A stretch of DNA of 64,000 bases from Rhizobiales bacterium PAR1 (GCA_002256205.1 NKIW01000008.1:62001-126000), one strand, 5' to 3'. Positions 23,736 to 33,095 are shown, numbered from the stretch's first letter. A program made the numbers and translations. Notes: generated by a model from the letters alone, not told the origin.

Positions 23736-25442
23736 TCAGGCGCCGTCAGCGGCCCCACCGTGGATCAGGAAGTCGAAATCGCAACCGTCCGGCGCCTGCA
23801 TAACTGAGCGCGCATAAAGGGCGCGGTAGCCCCGCTTCGGGTCATTGCGGGCTGGCAGATGCTTCAGGCGTTCCGCGATCTCTTCCGCCGAGACCAGAAG
23901 TTCGATCGACTTGTTGGCAACCGAGAGACGGACGCGGTCTCCATTGCGCACTGCGGCGAGCGGGCCGCCCACGGCGGCTTCAGGCGCGATATGCAGCACA
24001 ATCGAGCCAAAAGCGGTGCCGGACATGCGGGCATCGGAGATGCGCACCATGTCCTTGACGCCCTTCTGCGCGAGCTTCTTGGGAATGGGCAGATACCCGG
24101 CCTCTGGCATGCCCGCCGCGATGGGCCCGGCGTTCTTGAGTACAAGGATGTCATTCGCCTCGACATCCAGCGCGGGATCATCAACACGCTTGGAGAGATC
24201 CTCAAGGCTTTCAAAGACCACAGCGCGGCCCTCGGTTTCAAACAGCCCTGGGGTGGCTGCGGCGCGTTTGAAGATCGCCCCGTCCGGCGCAAGATTGCCT
24301 TGCAGCGCAATCAGCCCCCCGACCGGCGAGACCGGGTCTGCAAAGCTGCGGATGACCCGGCGGTCAACCCATTCGATCGGCTGGGCGAGGCGCTCGCCCA
24401 GCGTCTGCCCTAGAATATCCACCGTATCGAGGTGCAGCAGATGCTTGATCTCCTGAAGCACGGCACCCACGCCGCCCGCAGCATGGAAATCCTCCATGTA
24501 GCCTTCACCGACAGGCTTGAGATCCACCAGAACCGGCGTTTCATCCGAAATCTGGTTGAACCTCTCCCGCGAGATGCTCACACCGACACGGCCCGCGATG
24601 GCGGCCAGATGAACGACCGCATTGGTCGAGCCGCTGACGGCCATCAGCACGCGCAAGGCGTTTTCGATCGACTTTTTGGTAACGATCTCCGACGGCCGGA
24701 TCGGACGGCTTATCATCGCCGCTGCCGCAACGCCGGAACGCTCCGCCGCAACCAACCTATCCGCGTGAACCGCCGGAATGGCCGCGCTGTCCGGTAGCGA
24801 AAGCCCCAACGTCTCGGCAATGCAGGCCATGGTCGAGGCCGTCCCCATCACGGCGCAGGTGCCGGCCGTTGTCGCCAGACGCCCCTCGACCAGTGCAATT
24901 TCTTCCGCATCGACCTCGCCGGCGCGGTGCTTGCCCCAGAAACGGCGGCAATCCGTGCAGGCCCCGAGACGCTCGCCGCGATGACGCCCTGTCGACATCG
25001 GGCCGGTAACCAGCTGAATGGCCGGCAGATCCGCCGAAAGCGCCCCCATGATCTGCGCCGGAACCGTCTTGTCACAGCCGCCGATCATCACAACCGCATC
25101 CATGGGCTGGGCGCTGATCATCTCCTCAGTGTCCATGGCCATAAGGTTGCGATAGACCATGCTGGTCGGGTTCAGGAACACCTCGCCCAGCGATACGGTA
25201 GGGAAGGGAAGCGGCAGCGCGCCGGAGGCAAGGACACCGCGCGACACCGCCTCAACCAGCTGCGGCATGTCCCGATGGCAGTTGTTGAAGCCCGAAGGCG
25301 TCATGGCGATCCCCACGATGGGGCGACCGAGCATCTCTTTGGAAATACCCATGGATCGCGCGAAAGAGTTTCGCAGATATTGGGCAAAATCCTTGTCGCC
25401 GTAGTTGGTCAATCCACGCCGGATGCCGTGATCCTTGCTCAT
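23736..25442 (-). CDS. IlvD/Edd family dehydratase
   Basis: Iron-sulfur cluster dehydratase of 568 residues. The cluster cysteine motifs are seen as GGCDKTVPAQ, GACTDCRRFWGKHRAGE and TAGTCAVMGTASTM; the C-terminal DARMSGTAFGSIVLHIAPEA is the other signature. The lengths and RRFWGKHRAGE stretch place it with aldonate (pentonate/hexonate) dehydratases rather than with dihydroxy-acid dehydratase of isoleucine synthesis. Its start overlaps the upstream dehydrogenase stop (ATGA). Confidence 0.88.
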   Translation of the reverse strand: MSKDHGIRRGLTNYGDKDFAQYLRNSFARSMGISKEMLGRPIVGIAMTPSGFNNCHRDMPQLVEAVSRGVLASGALPLPFPTVSLGEVFLNPTSMVYRNLMAMDTEEMISAQPMDAVVMIGGCDKTVPAQIMGALSADLPAIQLVTGPMSTGRHRGERLGACTDCRRFWGKHRAGEVDAEEIALVEGRLATTAGTCAVMGTASTMACIAETLGLSLPDSAAIPAVHADRLVAAERSGVAAAAMISRPIRPSEIVTKKSIENALRVLMAVSGSTNAVVHLAAIAGRVGVSISRERFNQISDETPVLVDLKPVGEGYMEDFHAAGGVGAVLQEIKHLLHLDTVDILGQTLGERLAQPIEWVDRRVIRSFADPVSPVGGLIALQGNLAPDGAIFKRAAATPGLFETEGRAVVFESLEDLSKRVDDPALDVEANDILVLKNAGPIAAGMPEAGYLPIPKKLAQKGVKDMVRISDARMSGTAFGSIVLHIAPEAAVGGPLAAVRNGDRVRLSVANKSIELLVSAEEIAERLKHLPARNDPKRGYRALYARSVMQAPDGCDFDFLIHGGAADGA

Positions 25443-26341
25443 GCGGCGCCTCCTTCCTGTTTTGATCGAAATGTGACGCCCAAACGCTCTTCAATGTGGC
25501 AGATCATGCCACCCTTATCCTTGGCGCCATCCCCGGCCAGCAGCGCGCTCTGGTAAACGGCTGTTGCGGCTGCGAGCACAGGCGTCGGAATGCCCTGCCG
25601 TGCAGAGATTTCCGCACCACTGATGAGATCCTTGTAGGCGGCCGCCATGGGATACCCCTTCGAGAAGTCTCCCTTGAGGATATTCGGCACAAAGAACTCA
25701 GAGGCGTAGCTGCGCCCGGTGCCGGAATTGATGATTTCGCCCGTCTTGTCCGGGTCGAGGCCCAGCTTGACTGCCAGTGGAAGGGTTTCGGCCAGGGCTG
25801 CGGCGTTGATATCGAACAGCAGTTGGTTGATGAGTTTGGCAAGCTGGCCCGCGCCAACCTCGCCCATATGCAGGATCTTGTTGGCAAAGCACGCGAAGTA
25901 GGGTTGCAATTCCTCGAAGAGTTCGCCCGGACCGCCGCACATCACTGTCAGGGTTCCGGCCTCGGCGCGCGCTTGCATGCCAGAGACCGGCGCATCACAG
26001 AATGCGATGCCGCGCGCCTGAAGACGTTCCGCGATTCCAAGTGTGCGTTGATACTCAATGGTGCTGGTATCGACGATGATCGCGCCGGGCCGCAGGAGAC
26101 TGGCGAGGCCATTGGCCCCGAAAATCACATCCTCGACCACCTTTCCATTTGGCAGGCACAGGAAGACAAGGTCGCAAGCCGCAACACCGGCTGTTTCGGT
26201 CGCAACGCTTGCGCCCAGCCGTTTGAAGTTCTCCTGTTGTGCCGCTTCGATGGCAACGACCGTCAAGGGCTGTTCCTTCAGGATATGGGCCGCCATGGGC
26301 GCACCCATTTGACCCAGCCCGATAAATCCACAATTCCGCAT
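25439..26341 (-). CDS. NAD(P)-dependent beta-hydroxyacid dehydrogenase (HIBADH family)
   Basis: 300 residues. The Rossmann motif GFIGLGQMGAPMA starts three residues from the ATG; DAPVSGMQARAEAGTL is the substrate-binding segment and KLINQLL carries the catalytic lysine. GAGGAAG precedes the ATG at 26341, so the longer open frame to 26395 is rejected. First gene of a three-gene run with the IlvD/Edd dehydratase and COG4091 oxidoreductase. Substrate probably a hydroxyacid from sugar-acid breakdown; this is inference. Confidence 0.9.
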   Translation of the reverse strand: MRNCGFIGLGQMGAPMAAHILKEQPLTVVAIEAAQQENFKRLGASVATETAGVAACDLVFLCLPNGKVVEDVIFGANGLASLLRPGAIIVDTSTIEYQRTLGIAERLQARGIAFCDAPVSGMQARAEAGTLTVMCGGPGELFEELQPYFACFANKILHMGEVGAGQLAKLINQLLFDINAAALAETLPLAVKLGLDPDKTGEIINSGTGRSYASEFFVPNILKGDFSKGYPMAAAYKDLISGAEISARQGIPTPVLAAATAVYQSALLAGDGAKDKGGMICHIEERLGVTFRSKQEGGAA

Positions 26342-26441
26342 CGCGCGCTTCCTCAACCCGGGCATCGAATTGGCTTCGATTTCTATGGCGATCAAAAGCC
26401 ATCGTCCGGCCCATGGTCCAGCAGTGTTTGGGCAGCAGAGG

Positions 26442-26458
26442 CATCGCGAAATGCGATG
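26442..26458. promoter_or_regulatory. Inverted repeat in divergent promoter region
   Basis: CATCGC-N5-GCGATG lies between the divergent dehydrogenase operon and the VOC/transporter genes. It is the right size for a dimeric repressor site and could coordinate both directions. No bound regulator can be named. Confidence 0.3.
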
Positions 26459-26527
26459 ACAAGCCTTCCGAAACGATTGTTTCTAGATGCCGCGCGGTCT
26501 GGCTCTATGGCGGAAGGGAGATACCAA

Positions 26528-26905
26528 ATGAAAATCGACAGGATTGACCACTTCGTCCTCACGGTTGCCGATCTTGAGGCCACGCGCCGCTTCTACTGCG
26601 ACGGGCTTGCCATGGAGCTCGTGACATTCGGCGAAGGACGCCACGCGCTGTCCTTTGGGCAGCAGAAGATCAACCTGCACATCAAGGGGCGTGAGCTGGA
26701 ACCCAAAGCGATGACCCCCATGCCAGGCTCCGGCGATTTCTGTCTGATTTCCAGCCAGCCGGTTGAGGCTTGGGTGGCACATCTGGCCCGCTACGGCATT
26801 GCGATTGAGCTGGAGCCTACCCCCCGGACCGGGGCCATCGGGCCGATCCGCTCGATCTATCTGCGCGACCCGGATGGGAATCTGGTCGAAATCTCAAACT
26901 ACTAA
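26528..26905 (+). CDS. VOC family (glyoxalase-like) protein
   Basis: 125 residues starting MKIDRIDHFVLTVADLEATR, with two beta-alpha-beta-beta-beta units. Metal ligands expected at His8, in the middle (NLHIKG), and at Glu near the end (RDPDGNLVEISNY). GGGAG lies upstream. A much longer open frame that includes this one from 25496 is antisense to the dehydrogenase gene and is not used. The family covers glyoxalases, epimerases and dioxygenases; the position before a tricarboxylate transporter suggests a role in the same catabolic pathway. Confidence 0.85.
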   Translation: MKIDRIDHFVLTVADLEATRRFYCDGLAMELVTFGEGRHALSFGQQKINLHIKGRELEPKAMTPMPGSGDFCLISSQPVEAWVAHLARYGIAIELEPTPRTGAIGPIRSIYLRDPDGNLVEISNY

Positions 26906-26948
26906 AATCGCGACCTAAAGGTCCGACCATCACTTGAGGGAGTGAAGC

Positions 26949-27920
26949 ATGACAATATCCCGCCGCCTTTTTCTTATGACGGCTAGTCTGGCCGCGTTAC
27001 TGCCCCCCGCTGCGGCACAGGAATACCCGGCGCGGCCTGTCACCATCGTTGTGCCTTCCGCCCCCGGCGGCACAACGGATTTCAGCGCACGCCTCATCAG
27101 TGATCATTTCAGCAAGCTCCTCAACCAGAGCTTCATTGTCGATAATGCTGGCGGTGCCAGCGGCAACATAGGCAATGCCAAAGCTGCCAAGGCCGCACCG
27201 GATGGCTACACACTGCTGATGGCCTATTCCGGGTATCAGGTGGCCAACCCCCATCTTTTCAAGTCTCCCGGTTGGGATCCGCTCAAGAGTTTCGTGCCGG
27301 TCGCGCTTGTCATCAAGGCGCCGCATGTCGCCATCGCGAACAAGAGCCTCCCTGTCACGGATCTCAAGTCCTTCGTCGCCTATGCCAAGGCCAATCCCGG
27401 CAAGGTGAACTACGCGTCCTCCGGGCTGGGATCAATCCAGCATATCGGCGGCGAGCAGCTCAAGCAGGTCGCAGGCATCGAGATGACGCATGTGCCGTAT
27501 CGCGGCGCAGGTCCCGCGTTGCAGGACGTTCTCTCCGGCAATATCGACATTTTCATCACGACGCCGCCCTCCGCAGTGGGGCATGTGCAGGCCAAATCCG
27601 TGATCCCGCTGGCGCTGGCTGCCAAGGAACGTCATCCCGCCCTGCCAGATGTACCCACCGCCGTGGAACAGGGCTTGCCGGGCTTTGAACTGGTTGCCTG
27701 GTTCGCACTTTACGCCCCGGCCGGCACGCCCCAGCCCATTATCGACAAGCTGGCGAAGGCTGCCCAGACCGCGGTTGCGAGCAAGGAATTCATCGATAAG
27801 GCCGCCAGCGCAGGGGCTTACGCCGCTTACCTCGGGCCGAAGGAGCTGGACGCCTTTACGAAATCCGAGCTCGATTACTGGGGCAAGGTGATCAAGTCCG
27901 CCAATATCACAGCCGAGTAA
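26949..27920 (+). CDS. Bug/TctC family periplasmic substrate-binding protein
   Basis: 323 residues with a signal peptide (RRLFLMTASLAALLPPAAAQ). EYPARPVTIVVPSAPGGTTD, the NAGGASGNIG stretch and YRGAGPALQDVLSGNIDIF are typical of Bug proteins of tripartite tricarboxylate transporters. TGAGGGAG precedes the ATG. It binds a carboxylated ligand in the periplasm and delivers it to the TctA/TctB membrane pair encoded next. Confidence 0.93.
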   Translation: MTISRRLFLMTASLAALLPPAAAQEYPARPVTIVVPSAPGGTTDFSARLISDHFSKLLNQSFIVDNAGGASGNIGNAKAAKAAPDGYTLLMAYSGYQVANPHLFKSPGWDPLKSFVPVALVIKAPHVAIANKSLPVTDLKSFVAYAKANPGKVNYASSGLGSIQHIGGEQLKQVAGIEMTHVPYRGAGPALQDVLSGNIDIFITTPPSAVGHVQAKSVIPLALAAKERHPALPDVPTAVEQGLPGFELVAWFALYAPAGTPQPIIDKLAKAAQTAVASKEFIDKAASAGAYAAYLGPKELDAFTKSELDYWGKVIKSANITAE

Positions 27921-28059
27921 GCGCTCGCCTGCCGGGCGCGGGAGGTCTGCCTCCGGTGCCCGCCTTCATCGCAAAACACTCCAATTGTCGCGAGAGCCTG
28001 CCCAATCCCTCGGGCGTGCAAGGCCTTGCTGTAGCTGTCAAATCGACCAAGGAGCCCCC

Positions 28060-28542
28060 ATGCGGATCAGGGCAGAAAAAGACTTTTGGGCAGGCTTGCT
28101 CTATGTGCTCCTCTCTGCGGGATTCCTGTGGCTGGGGCGGGATTACAAGATGGGCGTGGCCTCGCGCATGGGGCCAGGGTATTTCCCCATCGTTCTGGGC
28201 TGGACACTCGGCGCATTCGGAGTCGTATCCATCGTTCGTTCCTTCCTCACGGATGGTGCTCCCATTGGCAAAATTGCCTGGAAAACGCTGGCCTGGGTAT
28301 CAGCAGGCGTGTTGGCTTTCGGCGTGTTGATCACGACGGCCGGACTCCTTTTTGCACTTCCTGTGCTTGTTCTGCTGTCGTCGTTGGCCTCCGCAGAGTC
28401 CCGATATGATCTCAAGGGGCTGCTGATCCTTCTTGGGCTGACCCTGTTCTGCGTTCTTGTTTTCGTGAAAGGCCTCGGTGTGCCCATGCCCGTTCTAGGG
28501 TCCTGGTTTGATGGCATCGTGCCGCCAACCTGGCAGCGTTAA
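28060..28542 (+). CDS. tctB: Tripartite tricarboxylate transporter TctB family protein
   Basis: Small membrane subunit of 160 residues with four hydrophobic segments. The start at 28060 follows AAGGAGCCCCC. The conserved stretch RMGPGYFPIVLGWTLGAFG lies in the first third, as in TctB. Between the binding-protein and TctA genes, in the standard order. Confidence 0.9.
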   Translation: MRIRAEKDFWAGLLYVLLSAGFLWLGRDYKMGVASRMGPGYFPIVLGWTLGAFGVVSIVRSFLTDGAPIGKIAWKTLAWVSAGVLAFGVLITTAGLLFALPVLVLLSSLASAESRYDLKGLLILLGLTLFCVLVFVKGLGVPMPVLGSWFDGIVPPTWQR

Positions 28543-28554
28543 GGAGATTGGCCC

Positions 28555-30057
28555 ATGGAACTCTTTTCAAACCTCCTGCTCGGTCTCGAGACCTCCTTCA
28601 CCCTGATCAACCTGAGCTATTGCTTGATGGGGGTCTTTCTGGGGACTGCCATTGGGGTGCTGCCGGGGCTGGGGCCTGCCGCTACCATTGCCATGCTGCT
28701 GCCCGCCACCTTCGCCATGCCGCCAGTGACCGCGCTCATCATGCTGGCTGGCATTTTCTATGGCGCACAATATGGCGGCTCCACCACGGCTATTCTTGTC
28801 AATCTGCCGGGCGAAACCTCATCGGTCGTCACAGCGCTTGATGGCTACCAGATGGCGCGTCAGGGCAAGGCGGGGCGTGCGCTGGCTGTCGCGGCGCTAT
28901 CGTCCTTTTTCGCCGGAACGGTCTGTACCCTGCTGATCGCATTGTTTGCGCCGCCGCTGGCGGCTATCGCATTGAAGTTTGGCCCTGCGGAATATTTCTC
29001 GCTCATGGTGTTGGGCCTGATCGCCTCGATCGTTCTGGCGCACGGCTCGATTCTTCATGCCCTAGGCATGATCGTGCTCGGCCTGCTGCTCGGCCTTGTG
29101 GGCACCGACGTCAATTCGGGCGCGGCTCGCTACACCTTCGGGGTGAACGAGCTGGCGGATGGCATTGGCTTTGTCATCGTGGCCATGGGCATGTTCGGCA
29201 TCGGCGAAATTATCGCCAACCTTCAGGATGAAGGCACGCGTGATGTCTCGATCACCAAGGTAAAAGGCTTGTGGCCCACGAGAGAGGACTTCAAACGCTC
29301 CATCGCACCCACCTTGCGCGGCACAGCCCTTGGTTCGCTTCTCGGCATCTTGCCCGGAGGAGGTGCGGCCCTCGCCTCTTTCGGTGCCTATGCACTTGAA
29401 AAGAAGGTCTCGAAGAGCCGGCACGAATTCGGAAAGGGTGCGGTCGAAGGCGTCGCCGCGCCGGAGGCAGCGAACAATGCTGGTGCGCAGATGTCCTTCA
29501 TTCCCATGCTGACGCTAGGTATTCCGGCAAACCCGGTCATGGCTTTGATGATCGGCGCGATGATCATTCAGGGTATCCAGCCCGGTCCTGCCGTCATGAG
29601 CGAGCAGCCTGCGCTGTTCTGGGGGCTCATCGTGTCGATGTGGATCGGCAACCTGATGCTTCTTGTCCTCAACCTGCCGCTGATCGGCATGTGGGTGAAG
29701 ATGATCACGATCCCCTATCGCTATCTCTTTCCCATCATCATCGTCTTCTGCGCCATCGGCGTCTTCAGCCTCAACAACACGTATTTTGATGTCTATCTGA
29801 TGGCCCTGTTCGGCTTCATCGGCTACGTGTTCAAGAAGCTCGATTGCGAACCTGCGCCGCTGCTTCTGGGCTTTATTCTTGGCCCCATGATGGAAGAGTT
29901 CCTTAGGCGCGCACTCCTTCTCTCCAAAGGCGATCCCACCGTGCTGCTCCAGCGCCCGATCAGCGCAACCATGCTGGTGCTGGCGGTAATCCTTCTAGGA
30001 ATGGTGCTGCTGCCCTCGTTCTCCAAAACGCGCGAGGTCGCATTTCAGGAGGAATAG
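28555..30057 (+). CDS. tctA: Tripartite tricarboxylate transporter permease TctA
   Basis: Large membrane subunit, 500 residues with ten or more hydrophobic segments. The family motif GVLPGLGPAATIAMLLP is near residue 38 and its inverted-repeat partner LGILPGGGAALASFGAYALE is near residue 262. AAGGAG precedes the ATG. Uses the ion gradient to import the ligand presented by the Bug protein. Confidence 0.95.
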   Translation: MELFSNLLLGLETSFTLINLSYCLMGVFLGTAIGVLPGLGPAATIAMLLPATFAMPPVTALIMLAGIFYGAQYGGSTTAILVNLPGETSSVVTALDGYQMARQGKAGRALAVAALSSFFAGTVCTLLIALFAPPLAAIALKFGPAEYFSLMVLGLIASIVLAHGSILHALGMIVLGLLLGLVGTDVNSGAARYTFGVNELADGIGFVIVAMGMFGIGEIIANLQDEGTRDVSITKVKGLWPTREDFKRSIAPTLRGTALGSLLGILPGGGAALASFGAYALEKKVSKSRHEFGKGAVEGVAAPEAANNAGAQMSFIPMLTLGIPANPVMALMIGAMIIQGIQPGPAVMSEQPALFWGLIVSMWIGNLMLLVLNLPLIGMWVKMITIPYRYLFPIIIVFCAIGVFSLNNTYFDVYLMALFGFIGYVFKKLDCEPAPLLLGFILGPMMEEFLRRALLLSKGDPTVLLQRPISATMLVLAVILLGMVLLPSFSKTREVAFQEE

Positions 30058-30135
30058 CCTGAGGACAATCATGCCCTGGCGGAAACGGGCAAGGCTCATT
30101 ATTCGCCTTGTCCGTTCACTTGAACGAGAAAGCCC

Positions 30136-30758
30136 ATGGAACCTTTTTCCGACAATGCTATTGCCACTTGTGCAGATCATCGAGATTGATCTGCCGCTTT
30201 CGGGCGACAACGCCATCGTCATCGCACTGGCCTGCCGCGAGCTTCGTACCCATCAACGCAAGCTGGGCATGGCGCTGGGCGCGGGAACGGCGATTATCCT
30301 GCGCATCCTCTTCGCCCTGTTCATCACCTATCTGCTTGTCGTGCCCTACCTCAAGATCATCGGCGGCATTCTCCTCCTCGGGATCGGCACCAAGCTCGCC
30401 GTGGGCGAGGGGAGGGCGGACCAGAGATTGCCTTTAGCGATAACCTCTGGCGCGCCGTACGGACCATCGCCATCGCCGATGTGGTGATGAGCCTCGACAA
30501 CGTGGTTGCCATTGCCGCAGCCGCCGGCAGCAATGTCTGGCTGTTCATTTTTGGTCTGCTGCTGTCCATTCCGCTGATCGTTTTTGGCTCCACGCTGCTT
30601 TCGAACGTGATGGTGCGTTTTCCGGCCGTCATTTGGGCAGGGCCGCCCTGCTTGGCTGGATCGCCGGCGAAATGATCGTGTCCGATCCCGCCACCCTAAA
30701 ACTTCTGGGCAAGATCGATCCAGCGCTCGTGATCACTCAGGCTGTCAGCGACGGGTAG
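30136..30758 (+). pseudogene. Broken TerC family membrane protein gene
   Basis: Three frames together encode a TerC/YjbE-type integral membrane protein. The first intact piece is LLPLVQIIEIDLPLSGDNA through LLLGIGTKLAVGEG. A second frame, from about 30420, reads SDNLWRAVRTIAIADVVMSL and goes on through the membrane segment WLFIFGLLLSIPLIVFGSTLL. A third frame reads GRAALLGWIAGEMIVSDPAT and ends VITQAVSDG with a stop. The apparent original ATG at 30136 is also out of frame with the first piece. At least two, probably three, indels make it non-functional unless the sequence has errors. Confidence 0.8.
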
Positions 30759-31094
30759 TCGATCATCATGCCCTTGCATACCACGCCAAGGCAAAAATGA
30801 CAAGGTCACGCGATTTATAGAATTAATATCAATATCTTGAACAACAATCGAGCTTGCATCATGCTGGCTTCATCCTGCAGCAATCCTGGGCCAAACCCCC
30901 ATACATTCTCGCGGAGTAACCCGTATGAACCAGATCAATCGTCAGGTGATTTAGCCAGCGCTGCTCCGGCTGATTGTCCGAAAAGCTCTCGCGCACTCCG
31001 ATGCCAGCCAATTCAAAATGTGGGGTGAAATAGGGGGTTGAAAAGCCCATTCATCCAATTAATTCAATAATATGATTGGCTTAGATGGAAATTA
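30759..31094. other. Intergenic, no supported gene
   Basis: This 336-base stretch is relatively AT-rich next to the tRNA. A 63-codon minus-strand frame (30859-31050, with NQPEQRWLNHLTIDLVHTGY) looks protein-like but lacks a ribosome binding site and matches nothing I recognise; it may be a remnant. Confidence 0.4.
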
Positions 31095-31184
31095 TGGCGG
31101 AGAGGGAGGGATTCGAACCCCCGGTACCCTTGCGAGTACTCCGCATTTCGAGTGCGGTGCGATCGACCACTCTGCCACCTCTCC
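31095..31184 (-). tRNA. tRNA-Ser (anticodon CGA)
   Basis: On the minus strand GGAGAGG and CCTCTCC form the acceptor stem; the D-arm is GGCAGAGTGGTCGATCGCACC, of which GCAGAGTGGT is the typical serine start. The anticodon loop CTCGAAA (anticodon at 31148-31150) is followed by a long variable arm and the T-arm GGGGG-TTCGAAT-CCCTC. The discriminator G and a genomically encoded CCA follow. It sits between an accessory region and the ribosomal protein genes. Confidence 0.95.
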
Positions 31185-31293
31185 GTGGACGCAAAAGCGT
31201 TTGGTCAGGAGCGGGGAGATACAGAAGGCTTGCCGGCATTGCAAGAGGGCGCGAGCGCAACCGCGCATGTTTCTGATGAAATGCCACTCAGAC

Positions 31294-31743
31294 TCAAGCC
31301 GGCAGACTTTCTGCATAACGTGTTACGAGGGTCTGCCAGTGCTCGATGCTTGTGCGAAAGGCGTCATGCGTGGTCGCCGCGAGCAGGGATTCGCCCTTCG
31401 GCGAGAGGGCGGTCATGGCATAGACGACGCTCACGCTAGTTGTGGCTGCTGATTCTGCGCGGCACACAATGTCGATCGTTACGAAGCGTGTCGCCGGCGA
31501 GACGCGGGCATAGCGGATGCGATGTGCCTCGGGCGCGTAGTCGATGCAGGACCAGAGCGTTTCCTCCGCCCCATGACGGGTGCGGAACACCATGCCCGTT
31601 TGCGTCGTGCCATCCACCGGATGGATGAACTCGGGCTGCCATTCGGCAAACCACAGCTTTTCACCCAGCGGCGTGAACAGCGGGAAGGCTGCCTCTAGGG
31701 CCAGCGGGATGACGATGGCGTGCTGGCGTTCGATGTGGTTCAT
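31294..31743 (-). CDS. SRPBCC-fold (START-like) protein
   Basis: 149 residues starting MNHIERQHAIVIPLALEAAF. The pattern of an N-terminal strand, FTPLGEKLWFAEWQPEFI, then WSCIDYAPEAHRIRYARVSP and a long C-terminal helix (ATTHDAFRTSIEHWQTLVTR) is that of the polyketide cyclase/START-like superfamily, which binds small hydrophobic ligands. The open frame extends far upstream across rplU but the ATG at 31743 is the natural start. Divergent from rplU. Function unknown. Confidence 0.75.
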   Translation of the reverse strand: MNHIERQHAIVIPLALEAAFPLFTPLGEKLWFAEWQPEFIHPVDGTTQTGMVFRTRHGAEETLWSCIDYAPEAHRIRYARVSPATRFVTIDIVCRAESAATTSVSVVYAMTALSPKGESLLAATTHDAFRTSIEHWQTLVTRYAESLPA

Positions 31744-31938
31744 GGCATCCGGCTCCGGTTGCGGGCGGTTTTGCCTTGACATTCTTCGCCCGATCCCGCA
31801 ATCACCCGCGATCCAGCGCGGCGGAAGAACCGCGCTTTTCGTTTTGTGCCGACGAGAAACCTTCTCTAACGGCGCAAGAAACCCAAAAAGGCTGCCCGGT
31901 TCCCGGAACCGAAGGCGGTGAAGCAAAGGACTATAGGA

Positions 31939-32595
31939 ATGTTCGCAGTCATCAAGACCGGCGGCAAGCAGTATACTGTTGCAGCCAACGACGTCATCAC
32001 CATCGAGCGCCTCGAAGGCGAAGCCGGTGATCTCATCGCTTTCACGGAAGTTCTCATGATCGGCGGCGAAAAGGCCGTTGTCGGTTCTCCGCTCGTGGCG
32101 GGTGCCACGGTTGCCGGTGAGCTCGTCGAGCAGGCCCGCGGCCCGAAGGTCATCTCCTTCAAGAAGCGTCGCCGCCAGAACTCCAAGCGCAAGAAAGGTC
32201 ATCGTCAGCACCTTTCGCTCGTGCGCATCACGGAAATCCTCACCGATGGCAAGAAGCCGTCGGGCGTCAAGGCTGCCAAGCCGGCTGTTGCCGCTGCTGC
32301 GGTTGCTGCCGCCGCTCTCGGCGCTGCGGGCGGCGAGCGTGACGAATCGAATATCTCGCTGATCGCCGGCATTGGCCCGACCCTCGAGAAGAAGCTCCGC
32401 GCCGCCGGCGTCACCACCTGGTCGCAGATCGCGGCCTGGGACGAAGCCGCTGTCGCGAAGTGGGACGAAGAGCTCAAGCTGCGTGGTCGCGCAACCCGTG
32501 AAGAATGGGTTGAACAGGCCAAGGAACTTCTCGCCGGCAAGCCGCCGCGCGCGAAGGTCGATCAGGCCGAGCTGGCTTCGGGCGAAGACAAGTAA
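31939..32595 (+). CDS. rplU: 50S ribosomal protein L21 with C-terminal HhH extension
   Basis: Residues 1-102 are standard L21 ([36 protein letters not shown]). After an Ala-rich linker, residues from about 140 ([20 protein letters not shown]) form a helix-hairpin-helix domain of the predicted flap-endonuclease-like type, ending in a charged tail. Total 218 residues, about twice the usual L21 length. AGGA is five bases upstream of the ATG at 31939. Followed by rpmA as in most bacteria. Confidence 0.95.
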   Translation: MFAVIKTGGKQYTVAANDVITIERLEGEAGDLIAFTEVLMIGGEKAVVGSPLVAGATVAGELVEQARGPKVISFKKRRRQNSKRKKGHRQHLSLVRITEILTDGKKPSGVKAAKPAVAAAAVAAAALGAAGGERDESNISLIAGIGPTLEKKLRAAGVTTWSQIAAWDEAAVAKWDEELKLRGRATREEWVEQAKELLAGKPPRAKVDQAELASGEDK

Positions 32596-32714
32596 ATCGA
32601 ACGTCAGATCTGTCAGTACCCCTGACATTTTTTACGTGAACAATTGAGAATTATCGGGTAGGGTGAGTCCATTGAGATTCATCCGTCCCCGCATGGGAAC
32701 GAGGGAGCACCACA

Positions 32715-32984
32715 ATGGCTCACAAAAAAGCTGGCGGTTCGTCGCGTAACGGCCGTGATTCACATTCAAAGCGCCTTGGCGTGAAGAAGTTCGGCAACGA
32801 GGAAGTCGTGGCCGGCAACATCATTATTCGTCAGCGCGGCACCAAGTGGCACGCGGGCGTCAACGTCGGTATGGGCGTTGATCATACGCTCTTTGCGAAA
32901 GCCGACGGCATGGTGGTCTTCAAACAGAAAGGCCCGCGTCAATACGTCAACGTTATCCCGGCAGTTGCCGAGGCAGCAGAATAA
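32715..32984 (+). CDS. rpmA: 50S ribosomal protein L27
   Basis: 89 residues starting [20 protein letters not shown], the standard L27 N-terminus that reaches the peptidyl-transferase centre. No N-terminal cleavable extension is present, as expected in proteobacteria. GAGGGAG precedes the ATG. In the order rplU-rpmA, with obgE further downstream. Confidence 0.97.
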   Translation: MAHKKAGGSSRNGRDSHSKRLGVKKFGNEEVVAGNIIIRQRGTKWHAGVNVGMGVDHTLFAKADGMVVFKQKGPRQYVNVIPAVAEAAE

Positions 32985-32998
32985 TCGGCGAGCGAGAA

Positions 32999-33059
32999 TG
33001 ATGTTTCTCCCCCGCCGGGTTCCAAGGGAACCAACCGGTGGGTGAGCAGAGAAACATCA
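32999..33059 (+). repeat. Large inverted repeat after rpmA
   Basis: TGATGTTTCTC (32999-33009) and GAGAAACATCA (33049-33059) are perfect complements and enclose a second, imperfect GC-rich stem (CCGCCGGGTT with AACCGGTGG). The RNA would be a hairpin of about 60 nt. No T-run follows, so it may be an mRNA stabiliser or processing site. Confidence 0.55.
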
Positions 33060-33095
33060 GGGTGCTGGCACCCACGTTTCGAAAGCAGACCTGAA

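Noticed and set aside
30859-31050. 63-codon minus-strand ORF beside tRNA-Ser
   Set aside because: Protein-like wording but no ribosome binding site and no recognisable family; kept only as a note in the intergenic entry.
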